Assembly (NCBI RefSeq): GCF_002896855.1
Contig: NZ_CP021850.1
Location: forward strand, 3,931,665 to 3,995,664
DNA length: 64,000 nt
Direction of reading: 5' to 3'
From: Clostridium thermosuccinogenes
GTDB lineage: Bacteria; Bacillota; Clostridia; Acetivibrionales; DSM-5807
In this document: positions 8,983 to 17,887 of the stretch, piece by piece
How positions within the stretch are numbered: the stretch's first letter is position 1
Layout: each line of letters begins with the position of its first letter
Notes under the pieces: model-generated
What the model saw: the letters and a program-made list of their open reading frames with translations, nothing else
What the model was told of the DNA's origin: nothing
The model's database searches: none
Position numbers and translations under genes: made by a program

Positions 8983-9789
8983 TTACTTTAAATAAGGATA
9001 TCCGTTGGTATAATTGTCAGCAACCCTCATTTTAACTGCGCCACCGCCATCCATGCTAACAGCATAGTCGCATCCCAAATCAACCATAAGTTTTGCTCCT
9101 GAACGCAAATCAATTCCTGATACGTCAAAACAAACCATGAAAAACGACCCGTCTGCCTTATGCCCAAGGAATGTTCTGTTGGCTGAGTAAGCCGCTGTAC
9201 CACCGCAAATACCGTTATTGAAATGGTAATCAGTATTATCCAATTGGCTCCAATCAGCAATCCTTATGCCTTCCACATCGTCTTTGACTACGCTTTCGAA
9301 CACAGACATACTATTGAATACTAGCGGATGGGCAGATCCAATTATAGAATTGCAATAAGGTAGAGCAGTAGCTAAATTGTCTTTTGTGAACCATCTTATA
9401 TTTACAGTACCGTCAGTTTTTACACAAAAACATGGATAATAACGATGATGTAACTTGTTGAGCGCAGTATCCGAAGTTCCACTTAACTGTTTACCGTCCA
9501 TATAAAGAGTACTGTTAACGTAATATAGCCCATAGAATGCATCGTTGTACTGCCCATATTCCATTGGATTACCATTTATTTTTGCAATTACCTTTGACGA
9601 ACTAACTCCGGGAGGATTCATGTTTTCCATACGCTGCTTATTTCCATTTACATAGACCGCCGGAGCAATAGACTCATTTTTAGGATCAGTTTTAAATATC
9701 TTGATATCCTTATAAGTTTTTCCATCTAGAGTATAAGATACTTTGTTAAAATGATTTACAATAGATGCGCTTAAACTTCCATAGCTCAT
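8983..9789 (-). CDS. Phosphodiester glycosidase (NAGPA-like) family protein
   Basis: 268 residues, AGGAGGG ribosome site before ATG, no signal peptide. The NAGPA / DUF2233 domain is seen from about residue 60: AKINGNPMEYGQY, HPLVFN (about 155), RTFLGHKADGSFFMVCFD (about 205-222) and the conserved YAVSMDGGGAVKMR near the C-terminus, whose DGGG is the family's hallmark. The family removes sugar phosphodiester caps; in phages and prophages the domain is found on tail or cell-wall-associated proteins. It is divergent to the sigma factor/holin pair, suggesting a small phage-derived module. Substrate unknown. Confidence 0.75.
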   Translation of the reverse strand: MSYGSLSASIVNHFNKVSYTLDGKTYKDIKIFKTDPKNESIAPAVYVNGNKQRMENMNPPGVSSSKVIAKINGNPMEYGQYNDAFYGLYYVNSTLYMDGKQLSGTSDTALNKLHHRYYPCFCVKTDGTVNIRWFTKDNLATALPYCNSIIGSAHPLVFNSMSVFESVVKDDVEGIRIADWSQLDNTDYHFNNGICGGTAAYSANRTFLGHKADGSFFMVCFDVSGIDLRSGAKLMVDLGCDYAVSMDGGGAVKMRVADNYTNGYPYLK

Positions 9790-10390
9790 ATTTATTACCC
9801 TCCTAATTGTTTTTTAAAGTGAATTCACTTTTTACAATAAAGAAAGAGAAAAACATTTATAAAATGTAAACAATTGCAGTAAAATTTTTTATATTTCATC
9901 TTGTAAAAGGATTCACGTATTGTATGTTTTTTTAATCTATTCAGATATCAACAGGCCTATTAAGGTGACATCTAGAAAGATACCGTCTGGTAAAAACCTT
10001 TTTTAATATTCCATGCGAAGGTTTCTCCCAACAGGACAGTAGCAGAAGCTTTATTTAGTCATTTAGCTATAAAACTCCACTATAATATCAAAGACACCCA
10101 AATAAACAGATTGTCTCACCGTCTATAAAAGGGTAAATGTTTACTTTTAATGTTACAATATGTGCAAATGGTTGTCTTATTTTATAGAAGGAAACATTTG
10201 GAACTAAGTTCATGATAATTGACTACTCTACCATTATATAGATATAAGTCAAATGCAGGATTTGCAAATTAACTCTCGTGATTTCCTGCTTTGTTTTTAA
10301 AGATAAAGGTGGACAAGCATGAAGAAATATTAGATATAATCCACTTTCATGTTTACAAATTTTTACATCCCATCTCTTTAGTAATCGAAA
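9790..10390. other. Divergent intergenic region with a 16-bp palindrome
   Basis: AAAGTGAATTCACTTT (9816-9831) is a perfect palindrome 27 bp before the glycosidase start and could be an operator. GTAAATGTTTAC (about 10133-10144) is a second, shorter palindrome. No gene is seen; the small minus frame at 10223-10441 overlaps the sigma factor start and is judged spurious. Confidence 0.45.
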
Positions 10391-10403
10391 GGTGGGATGA
10401 TTA

Positions 10404-10967
10404 ATGACTATTGACTTAATTACAAAATCACAGGAAGGCAATGAAAATGCAACTTTATTGCTGATAAAAAAGTTTGATCCCTTGCTCAGAAAATATGCTT
10501 ATAAGCTATACTACGAGGACGCTTATAATGATCTTCTGGTTGATTTCATTGAACTAATCCATAACCTACAACTTGATCATATCTATAATAAAAGCGAAGG
10601 ATGTATAGTATCTTACATCTGCACCTCCATCCGTGCCAGCTATATTAAAAAGCTAATTGGCATAAAAAAACTTAAAGTCTATATATCTTTTTCGGAGCTA
10701 AGCGATAATGAGCTTTATTATGCTGATGTTTTATCTTCAACATATGATGAATACTTCCATCACGAGTTGCCGGATATACACAACATGATGTTAACTGCTG
10801 CAGAGCTGTCGGTTATAAAAATGATTTTTTGCTTCGGTTATACCGTAAAGGAAGTTGCATCAGCTTATGGAATTTCTAGACAAGCTGTCAATCAAATGAA
10901 GAAGAGAGCCTTAGAAAAGTTAAAGCTGCTGTTTTCGAACGAGCTGAAATGGCAGGCGAGATCATGA
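10404..10967 (+). CDS. TcdR/UviA-like sigma-70 family factor
   Basis: 187 residues, start after GAAAGGTGGG. The N-terminal half resembles sigma region 2 (AYKLYYEDAYNDLLVDFIELIH; CIVSYICTSIRASYIKKL), and the C-terminal half is a region 4 helix-turn-helix (TVKEVASAYGISRQAVNQMKKRALEKLK, about 150-177). Small sigma factors of this type (TcdR, BotR, UviA) in Clostridia direct toxin or bacteriocin genes and lie next to a holin gene, as here: the holin start overlaps the end of this gene. It may be a prophage late-gene regulator instead. Confidence 0.7.
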   Translation: MTIDLITKSQEGNENATLLLIKKFDPLLRKYAYKLYYEDAYNDLLVDFIELIHNLQLDHIYNKSEGCIVSYICTSIRASYIKKLIGIKKLKVYISFSELSDNELYYADVLSSTYDEYFHHELPDIHNMMLTAAELSVIKMIFCFGYTVKEVASAYGISRQAVNQMKKRALEKLKLLFSNELKWQARS

Positions 10968-11371
10968 ACTCATTTTTAAACAATTACAAGATTACTTTTG
11001 CAACTCTAGGAGGTATATTAGGATGGCTATTTGGAGGGTTTGATTCCCTTATCTACGCGTTAATCTCTTTTGTCGCAATGGATTATATTACCGGAGTATT
11101 GCTTGCTATTCACAACAAAAAAGTGTCAAGTGAAATAGGCTTTAAGGGCATATGCAAAAAGATTCTGATATTCATACTTGTTTCAATGGGTAATATCATT
11201 GATCAATATATACTTGGTTCCGGAAGCGCTTTGAGAACGTTACTTATTATGTTCTATTTATCAAATGAAGGTATCAGCATCCTCGAAAATACAGGCAAAA
11301 TGGGACTCCCATTTCCCCGAAAAATAAAGGATGTCATAGAAAAGTTGAAAGAAAATGATGACAAGAAGTAA
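10949..11371 (+). CDS. Phage-type holin (TcdE/UviB-like, holin_4_1 family)
   Basis: 140 residues as read; the ATG at 10964 (MNSFLNNYKITFATLGG) is the better start, since MAGEI lies inside the sigma gene. Three hydrophobic segments: ITFATLGGILGWLFGG, LIYALISFVAMDYITGVLLAI and KILIFILVSMGNIIDQYIL, with the family's DYITGVLLA motif and a charged C-terminus. Such holins open the membrane for endolysin or non-lytic toxin release (TcdE). The gene is translationally coupled to the sigma factor. Whatever followed downstream is now cut off by a relic and the IS66 element. Confidence 0.8.
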   Translation: MAGEIMNSFLNNYKITFATLGGILGWLFGGFDSLIYALISFVAMDYITGVLLAIHNKKVSSEIGFKGICKKILIFILVSMGNIIDQYILGSGSALRTLLIMFYLSNEGISILENTGKMGLPFPRKIKDVIEKLKENDDKK

Positions 11372-11387
11372 GTTGCCTTCAAAATCA

Positions 11388-11486
11388 TTATTTTACGAGT
11401 TTAACACCTTCGGCCATTTTTACTGCCTCATCTGTGCTCACTTGACCTTGAATAATAAAAAGATGATCATCTATTGTCCATACTAT
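11388..11486 (-). pseudogene. C-terminal relic of a DUF4367-like (anti-sigma) protein
   Basis: The minus frame reads VWTIDDHLFIIQGQVSTDEA then VKMAEGVKLVK and stop, matching the usual C-terminal strand-helix of DUF4367 domains. It is cut exactly at the left end of the IS66 element (11487). The matching N-terminal part was not found on the right side of the element, so a deletion accompanied or followed insertion. Confidence 0.5.
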
Positions 11487-11570
11487 GTAAGCGGTAAATA
11501 ATACCCACATTTAAATGCAAACAGGCTTATGAGATAATCTCTCCAGAAAATATACTGGAGGTATAACTTT

Positions 11571-11891
11571 ATGACCAAAGCAGATCTTTATCAAAAATGG
11601 GCATCCATAATTGCAGAGTACAAATCCAGCGGACAGACGCAAACTTCATTTTGCAAATCCGCGGGGATAAGTCTTCGTCAGTTAAGCTACTGGTTGAGAA
11701 AAGAAAGACAAAACGGAATCATACAATCAGAATCTCCCAAATGGATTCCGGTAGAAGTAGATCATAAAGAGCATACAGGCAAAGGCCAATCAATCGAAAT
11801 CAAATTTGGCCCAGCTGAAGTTCAAGTCAAACCAGGCTTTGACCAGAAGCATCTGTTGGATGTGCTAATGGTGCTGAGGGAATTATGCTGA
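11571..11891 (+). CDS. tnpA: IS66 accessory protein TnpA
   Basis: 106 residues behind a CTGGAGG ribosome site. The helix-turn-helix reads SSGQTQTSFCKSAGISLRQLSYWL. In IS66 elements TnpA and TnpB are needed with TnpC for transposition; TnpA probably binds the element ends. Its stop overlaps the tnpB ATG (ATGCTGA arrangement), so translation is coupled. Confidence 0.88.
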   Translation: MTKADLYQKWASIIAEYKSSGQTQTSFCKSAGISLRQLSYWLRKERQNGIIQSESPKWIPVEVDHKEHTGKGQSIEIKFGPAEVQVKPGFDQKHLLDVLMVLRELC

Positions 11892-12241
11892 GCATAGCCG
11901 GCACCGACAAGGTCTACCTTGCCTGTGGAAGTACCGACATGCGTAAGTCTATCGATGGCCTGGCTGCCATCGTCCAGCAAAGCTTCGCATTAGACCCCTT
12001 CTCGTCTTGTCTATTTGTGTTCTGCAATAAAAAACGTGATAAGCTTAAAATCCTCCAATGGGAACATAATGGTTTCTGGCTATATTACCGGAGGCTTGAA
12101 AAAGGCAAATTCCAATGGCCTAAAGAAAGTTGCGGCACTCCAATGAAGGTTGGTGTCCGTGAACTGGGTTGGCTGCTGGATGGACTATCCTTGGAGCAGA
12201 AGCAGGCACACAAAAAAGTGACAGTAAGTGCAGTAATATGA
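11885..12241 (+). CDS. tnpB: IS66 accessory protein TnpB (Orf2)
   Basis: 118 residues with the family signature DKVYLACGSTDMRKSIDGLA, then FVFCNKKRDKLKILQWEHNGFWLYYRRLEKGKFQWP. Full length for the family. It overlaps tnpA by seven bases and precedes tnpC by 77 bp. Required for IS66 transposition, biochemical role not established. Confidence 0.9.
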   Translation: MLSIAGTDKVYLACGSTDMRKSIDGLAAIVQQSFALDPFSSCLFVFCNKKRDKLKILQWEHNGFWLYYRRLEKGKFQWPKESCGTPMKVGVRELGWLLDGLSLEQKQAHKKVTVSAVI

Positions 12242-12318
12242 ATACTTTCAAGACAAAAATATTTATATTTTTTATCATTTTCCTGGAAAAAACCGTAGAA
12301 AAATGATATAATAAAATT

Positions 12319-13890
12319 ATGGAAAACACAGTGAAATCAACGGTTACAATAGAAAAACTCCAAACAGAAATTGAAATATTGAAGCAGGAAAAAGCCGAGC
12401 TTGAAGCAAAACTCAAATGGTTTGAAGAACAATTCCGGCTGCATCAGCATAAGCTTTTTGGGCGTTCAAGTGAAAAGACGGAAGTCCCTGAACAGCTAAA
12501 TCTTTTCAACGAGGCGGAATCAGAAGCCAAGCCTGCAGTTCCCGAACCAACATTAGAGGAAATTACATATAAACGTCGTAAAAAGCAGGGGCACAGAGAA
12601 GAAATGCTTAAAGACATTCCTGTAGAGACCATAGAGTATCGCTTGCCTGAAGAAGAGCAGGTTTGTGATTGCTGTGGCGGCAAACTGCATGAAATGAGCA
12701 AGGAAGTAAGGCGGGAAATAGAAATTATTCCGGCTCAGGTGCGTGTAAAGGAACATGTGCAGTATGTATATGGCTGCCGTAATTGCGAGAAGAATGAAAT
12801 ATCTACACCGATAGTAACAGCCCCAATGCCAAAGCCGGCACTTCCTGGAAGCCTGGCTTCGGCATCCGCCATAGCTCATGTAATGACGGAGAAATTTGTA
12901 AAAGGGCTTCCTCTTTATCGTCAAGAGCAGGACTGGGAGAGGATGGGGATTGAAATATCCAGGCAAACCATGGCGAACTGGATGATACAAAGCTCCGACA
13001 GGTGGCTGCGGCCGATATATGAACGAATGCGGGAACACTTGCAGCAAAGGGACATCCTCCATTCCGATGATACTACCCTCCAAGTACTCAAGGAACCCGG
13101 GCGAGCCGCAGATTCAACCTCCTACATGTGGCTATACCGGACCGGCCGGGAAGGGCCTCCGATTATTCTTTATGACTACCAAACTACCAGGGCTGGCAAA
13201 CATCCTAAAAAATTTCTTGAAGGATTCAAAGGTTACCTTCATACGGATGGGTATGATGGTTATAGTGGCATGCCCGGAATCATCCAGGTTGGTTGCTGGG
13301 CACATGCAAGGCGTTATTTTGTCGACGCCTTAAAAGCCATGCCTCCAAAAAAAGATGACAAGCCCACAGTAACAGAAGAAGGTTTGGCATTTTGCAATAA
13401 CTTGTTTGAGATAGAAAAAATGCTTCATGATGTTACACCGGAAGAAAGATATGAGGGCCGATTGAAACACAGCCGACCAGTGCTTGATAAATTCAAGGAA
13501 TGGCTCAAATACTGGAGTCCAAGAGTAACTCCCAAAAGTTCATTAGGAAAAGCAATCCAATACTGCCGGAACCAGTGGGACAAGCTGGAGGCCTTTATGC
13601 TGGACGGCAGGCTAGAGATTGATAACAACCGAAGTGAACGGTCGATAAAGCCTTTTGTAATCGGGAGGAAGAATTGGCTGTTTAGCAACACGCCTAAAGG
13701 AGCCAATGCCAGCGCAACAATTTACAGTATTGTGGAGACGGCAAAAGAGAATGGGTTGAACCCGTTTGAATATCTTACTTATCTCTTTGAACGTCTACCG
13801 AATATAAATATCAAGGATCAACATGCATTAGACACCTTGTTGCCATGGTCAGCAAATCTTCTGGGTCATTGCAAAGTGCCCAATAAATAA
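12319..13890 (+). CDS. tnpC: IS66 transposase TnpC
   Basis: 523 residues. N-terminal coiled coil (about 5-45), LZ_Tnp_IS66 block (LFGRSSEKTE), zinc-binding CDCCGG with CRNCEK (about 114-155), then the DDE transposase core: HSDDTTLQV, HTDGYDGYSG followed by VGCWAHARRYF, and the C-terminal EIDNNRSERSIKPFVIGRKNWLF carrying the last acidic residue. The frame is intact and full length, so the element may be active. No strong ribosome site precedes the ATG. Confidence 0.93.
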   Translation: MENTVKSTVTIEKLQTEIEILKQEKAELEAKLKWFEEQFRLHQHKLFGRSSEKTEVPEQLNLFNEAESEAKPAVPEPTLEEITYKRRKKQGHREEMLKDIPVETIEYRLPEEEQVCDCCGGKLHEMSKEVRREIEIIPAQVRVKEHVQYVYGCRNCEKNEISTPIVTAPMPKPALPGSLASASAIAHVMTEKFVKGLPLYRQEQDWERMGIEISRQTMANWMIQSSDRWLRPIYERMREHLQQRDILHSDDTTLQVLKEPGRAADSTSYMWLYRTGREGPPIILYDYQTTRAGKHPKKFLEGFKGYLHTDGYDGYSGMPGIIQVGCWAHARRYFVDALKAMPPKKDDKPTVTEEGLAFCNNLFEIEKMLHDVTPEERYEGRLKHSRPVLDKFKEWLKYWSPRVTPKSSLGKAIQYCRNQWDKLEAFMLDGRLEIDNNRSERSIKPFVIGRKNWLFSNTPKGANASATIYSIVETAKENGLNPFEYLTYLFERLPNINIKDQHALDTLLPWSANLLGHCKVPNK

Positions 13891-13940
13891 TATATATTAT
13901 GCCCCTGCTAAATCAAAGGTGGGGGCTATTTGACGCTTAC

Positions 13941-14048
13941 CCGAGAGCCACCGGTATTCTGCAAGAACATTAATACTTCCCATATAAATCCATAAAAGCA
14001 AACTACCAAACAGCAGGCAGAAAATCATTTGACTTCATAAACCGCTTA
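13941..14048. other. Right flank of IS66, nothing recognised
   Basis: No reading frame resembling the DUF4367 relic at the left flank is found here, and no target duplication. Confidence 0.4.
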
Positions 14049-14204
14049 TTAATCAGTGTTTTCACTATCCCCTATTTCTCCATCCTCGACATAAATATAA
14101 TACCACTTATCCCCATAGATAGTGTTCACATCATTGATATCTGCATTTTTAGGCAATGTCAACTGATTTTTGAAAACATATCTGCCTATACAGTTAACTA
14201 AAAA
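14049..14204 (-). pseudogene. Small gene relic, C-terminal fragment
   Basis: A minus frame of about 50 codons ends with GDKWYYIYVEDGEIGDSENTD; the segment KNQLTLPKNADINDVNTIYG looks coding, but a stop sits directly upstream and there is no start or ribosome site. Probably the tail of a lost exported protein. No family assigned. Confidence 0.35.
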
Positions 14205-14247
14205 TTACAGCTTATTTGCTTCAGTATTTTTCATTTCGGCTTCTTTT

Positions 14248-15081
14248 TTAGCGTTTTAATTCTTCCATCTCTTTATAATAAGCATCTGTTTTAGCATGTG
14301 CTTCCTGCACGCGCTCAACCATACCGTCTTCGTAAATATCCTCTGCAAGGAAGTAAAGGATGTTGAGAGGCTCCCCTGGACGCTTGCCATCATTATTCTC
14401 ATCCTTAGGCTTCTCCAATGTAAAGTCAATAGAATAGAAGGGCACATCAGCCTTATCAAATCTATTTTTGATATCAATTAGGATTTCTGCCGCTTTTTCT
14501 TCGGAAACTTCATCCGAATCCACATAGATTACAAGATGTCCGTATTTCCTGCCCATTTCCTTGATATCATATTCTTTGTCCAATTCTAAATCCGACATGC
14601 TCAAATAATTTATATTCTGAAAATAACTCGACCTGCTATCAATTACAAGCTCACCAAAAGCGATATTGCTTTTATACGGAAAGTCTCCAGCTTTTAAAAC
14701 AGTGTTTACGAGTTTACGATAAGCTTCTTCTAATCGCATGGCAGTATTCCAACCGCTCATTACCTGGTTGGCATAGTCATCACGTTTGATACGACCGAAT
14801 CCATCAGAATAGATGGCAAAGCGTGTATCAATGCTTTTTTTTGAAACCACATGGGCAAAATAGCTGTTGTTTTTAAAGTTATAGCCGACTCTATCAATAT
14901 ATAAGTCAGGATCATCAAAATTCTCTATAAGATATTTCTGAGAACTGTTTTTTACTATCAGCTTTGAAACCGGATTTCCAAACAGGGAGTTTGCTATCCA
15001 GAGGATGATGCCTAATATCAAAATAATCGGAAGTAAAATCAGTATAACGGTTTTTTTATTCATAATGCTATTCTCCGTCAA
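14248..15081 (-). CDS. YfjL-like membrane-anchored protein
   Basis: 277 residues; the ATG at 15063 (MNKKTVILILLPIILILGII) may be the true start. One N-terminal transmembrane segment (VILILLPIILILGIILWIA) and a roughly 250-residue extracytoplasmic part. The pattern of KKYLIENFDDPDLYIDRVGYNFKNNSYFAHV-type residues and DIKNRFDKADVPFYSIDFTLEKP matches YfjL-like proteins of Firmicutes, whose function is unknown. It stands alone; the relic at 14049-14204 downstream is a different frame. Family call moderate. Confidence 0.55.
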   Translation of the reverse strand: MTENSIMNKKTVILILLPIILILGIILWIANSLFGNPVSKLIVKNSSQKYLIENFDDPDLYIDRVGYNFKNNSYFAHVVSKKSIDTRFAIYSDGFGRIKRDDYANQVMSGWNTAMRLEEAYRKLVNTVLKAGDFPYKSNIAFGELVIDSRSSYFQNINYLSMSDLELDKEYDIKEMGRKYGHLVIYVDSDEVSEEKAAEILIDIKNRFDKADVPFYSIDFTLEKPKDENNDGKRPGEPLNILYFLAEDIYEDGMVERVQEAHAKTDAYYKEMEELKR

Positions 15082-15306
15082 ATAATATCTTTTTATCCTA
15101 AATATTATAACAAGATTCTTTTAGTAAAACAAAGAGTATTTCCATATATATGTCATTGTAATCAACATATATACTATGTAACTCCTATAATAAAGAGATA
15201 TGCTGGTCTGAAGCCTGCATATCTCTTTATTCTTTACCAAAGCCATCCCAATTGCTCAACTAAATGGCTTCCCTATAATCAGCCAACAGCTAAACAGGTC
15301 AGTTCG

Positions 15307-16143
15307 TTAAGTTCTTTCAGCGATAACCTGGCGGGTGATTTCTCCGGCAATAGACTGAAGTTCGGGGAAAAGCACAATCCTCGTGATTCCATAGCGTTGC
15401 AGTTGTGCCTGAATTTCATCGAAATTTTCAGAAGCAATACAGATTTTAACCAGGAAAGTGCTGCTATCTGAAAACTGTTCCATAGGAATTAGATTTTTTT
15501 GGTGTGGAAACACGGTGAATACGCCTCTTTGAGCGACAATTCGGGTGCTGTTCAAAGGGCCAATGGCGGCAGCCGGTTTAGGATTACTAAGCGGTAGACT
15601 GTCTGGTCCAAAAATCGCATTAAATCCGGCCTCTTCCACATTCGGTATATATCCTGCCTGGGTAAACTCATTGAAATTATACGCCTTGTTTAACGTCACA
15701 GGATTCAGAACCCACACTGCCGCATCAATTCCTGGAGTCAAGGAGCGATCTTCAGGGTTGGTAGCAAAATATAACGCCACTAAAGCATCACGAGACCAGT
15801 CAAGAAGACGGGTCGGCACACCATAATGCTGCATCTGGAATAACCAACTCCAATAAGCTTCGACACCATTGGGCAAGAGAGGAGTCAGGAGGAAATCTAT
15901 ATATGGCGTAGCCAACGACTTAAATTTTGACAGAAACACTATTTCCAATTCAGGGTTCAGCGGTATGCCATCAATCGAACGTGAAATACTTGGCAGCAGT
16001 TGGAATCCTGTTTGCACCTGACCTCTATACTAAAGTTCACAATTTTGATTCGTACCGTACAAAGCACGCACCGCGGAATCCACCGCAGCCAAAAACTCTT
16101 GGACGCTGCGAACTCTTGCAAAACATCTGGCAACTGTAGACAA
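15307..16143 (-). pseudogene. FRG-domain protein gene interrupted by an in-frame TAG
   Basis: The frame from 15307 to 16017 encodes most of an FRG domain: WSWLFQMQHYGVPTRLLDWSRDALVALYFA is the family core. Just upstream in the same frame lies YRGQ, the signature that names the domain, preceded directly by TAG (16030-16032) and then VQEFLAAVDSAVRALYGTNQ back to a TTG at 16143. Family members read LWYRGQ there, so a TGG to TAG change explains the break. Without the N-terminal block the shorter product starting at 16017 would lack the FRG signature. FRG domains are of unknown biochemical activity and are frequent in accessory regions. Confidence 0.72.
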
Positions 16144-16391
16144 TTTAAATCATCTCAACATGAATCATTCTACTACTTTATGATATGAATAATCGCTACA
16201 ATTTGTACCGTTTTTAGTTTACTAAATTAAATTTTATGTCACCTTTGTTGAAGAGCGTCCAGCCTGCTTTATGACTAAGGCATTTTATACTCTTATTGAA
16301 CTCCAGCTTTACCAACTTTAATCCATACTTCTTTTTTTCAGTCTGGTCCTAATCCATTCAATCTGAGAAGTGAAATCGCCGATAATTTTTA
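16144..16391. other. Intergenic, no gene seen
   Basis: Short AT-rich stretch between the FRG gene and the histidine kinase; no terminator with a clear U-tract found. Confidence 0.4.
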
Positions 16392-17867
16392 TTATTTTTT
16401 CAACGGATCAATCATCCCTTGGGAGTTCTTACCATTATTCCTAAACACTTTATGCCGGAACGTTACACATGCTCCACCAGATTCCAAATTGCTTAACTTA
16501 ATTGATCCATCAAGTTGTTCTAATAATTGCTTGACGATAAACAGCCCCAAGCCGGAATGTCCGCCTTTGCTTCTACGGGCTTCATCTCCCCGGTAAAACT
16601 TATCAAAAGCCTTTTCCAAATCTCTTTTACTGAAACCGCTGCCGGAGTCGCATATCTCATAAAATATGTTTTCCTTTTCAGCTTTTACAGATATGTTAAT
16701 ACTGCCTCCTATTGGAGTATATTGGAGACTATTGGATACGATATTATCAAGAATACGCTCCAGCCTATCTGTATCAATAAAAACTGAGCTATTTATTTCA
16801 CCTTGCATATTTAAGATAATGGCAATCCCCTTTTGCTTAGCCTGTAATTCGTATTGATGCACCTTTTGTTCAAGAAATTCAGACAGCTTGACAGGAACAA
16901 GCTGCAATTTCACATCAGCTCTCTCCAGGCCCATTGTATATTGCATTTGCTGCACAAGAGCAGAGCATTTTTCAGCATTGCCTTTTATGACCTCCAGGTA
17001 CTTACGCAATTTTTCTTCACCGTCAATATTTGCATCAATTAACGCTTCAGAATATCCCCTTATAATAGACAGGGGAGCTTTTAAATCATGAGCCAGTGCT
17101 TCAACCATTTCCACCCGTTCCTGTTCCATCTTCCATTGCGCAGATAAGGATTTTTTTAATTCATCTTTCATTTCGGAAAAAGCAACACAAAGTTTACCAA
17201 GCTCATTGTCCGAAAAATAGTCAATTTCAAAGTCCAAGTCTTTTTCTTTAATTTTCAGGGAGGCATCCATCAATAATTGCAATGGCCTATTTATATTATT
17301 TACGAAAATCCTGGAAAACAACATAGTAAATCCAAGGATGTATAGAAAAGGAGAAATCATGGCAACAGTAAGAACAGCAATCACCCACCAGCCACGACCT
17401 CCCGCATACGAAATTTTCAACTGATATAATAGAGCGACTGCGCCTAAAACTTTTCCACTATCATCAATAATGGGAACAGTGTGTATATAATAATTCTGCT
17501 TTTTAGCAGTAGTATTTAGCCGATAATACAATTCGGATTTATCGCTATAGATTTTTTCATTGCTCGTTCCATACAATATATTGCCTTCCCCATCAAGAAC
17601 TTGGTAATATATACCGTCTCCGCTGATTATGCTTTGAAGTCCCTTTTCTCCCGACTGCAAGAGCAGAGCAGTATTTTTATCTCGGATATATGCATCAATA
17701 TCAGGTATCTGTCTTTCATAATAATTTGCAGGATAGATGCTCTTGTACTGGGCTTTGAAGTATAAAACGGCAGCAAGCGCATAGGTGATAGCCGTTGCGG
17801 TTATGCTGGCAATAACAATCCAAGTAAATGCAAGTCTGAATTGAGTTACAAGCGGTCGGTTTTTCAT
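16392..17867 (-). CDS. Sensor histidine kinase of peptide-response type
   Basis: 491 residues from the ATG at 17867 (MKNRPLVTQF), which has GAGGG eight bases upstream; a TTG at 17891 overlaps the regulator stop and is the alternative. Two transmembrane segments (about 15-40 and 160-195) flank a 115-residue extracellular sensor loop. HAMP linker, then the HisKA box ALAHDLKAPLSIIRGYSEAL with phospho-His near 260, and the ATPase N box DRLERILDNIVSNSLQYTP, then DSGSGF and GGHSGLGLFIVKQLL. Downstream of its response regulator in one operon, next to a LanFEG-like exporter: likely senses a cell-wall-active peptide or the exporter's substrate. Confidence 0.85.
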   Translation of the reverse strand: MKNRPLVTQFRLAFTWIVIASITATAITYALAAVLYFKAQYKSIYPANYYERQIPDIDAYIRDKNTALLLQSGEKGLQSIISGDGIYYQVLDGEGNILYGTSNEKIYSDKSELYYRLNTTAKKQNYYIHTVPIIDDSGKVLGAVALLYQLKISYAGGRGWWVIAVLTVAMISPFLYILGFTMLFSRIFVNNINRPLQLLMDASLKIKEKDLDFEIDYFSDNELGKLCVAFSEMKDELKKSLSAQWKMEQERVEMVEALAHDLKAPLSIIRGYSEALIDANIDGEEKLRKYLEVIKGNAEKCSALVQQMQYTMGLERADVKLQLVPVKLSEFLEQKVHQYELQAKQKGIAIILNMQGEINSSVFIDTDRLERILDNIVSNSLQYTPIGGSINISVKAEKENIFYEICDSGSGFSKRDLEKAFDKFYRGDEARRSKGGHSGLGLFIVKQLLEQLDGSIKLSNLESGGACVTFRHKVFRNNGKNSQGMIDPLKK

Positions 17868-17887
17868 CTTCCGTTTTCCCTCTTTTC

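Larger units (their letters stand above)
11487..13940 (+). mobile_element. IS66-family insertion sequence, complete (2454 bp)
   Basis: Left end GTAAGCGGTAAATAATACCC and right end (read inward) GTAAGCGTCAAATAGCCCCC are the typical IS66 terminal repeats. Three genes tnpA, tnpB, tnpC are all intact. The 8-bp flanks (CATACTAT left, CCGAGAGC right) do not match, so no target duplication remains. Confidence 0.9.

Noticed and set aside
10223-10441. 72-codon minus frame before the sigma factor
   Set aside because: Overlaps the sigma gene start, has no ribosome site and odd composition.
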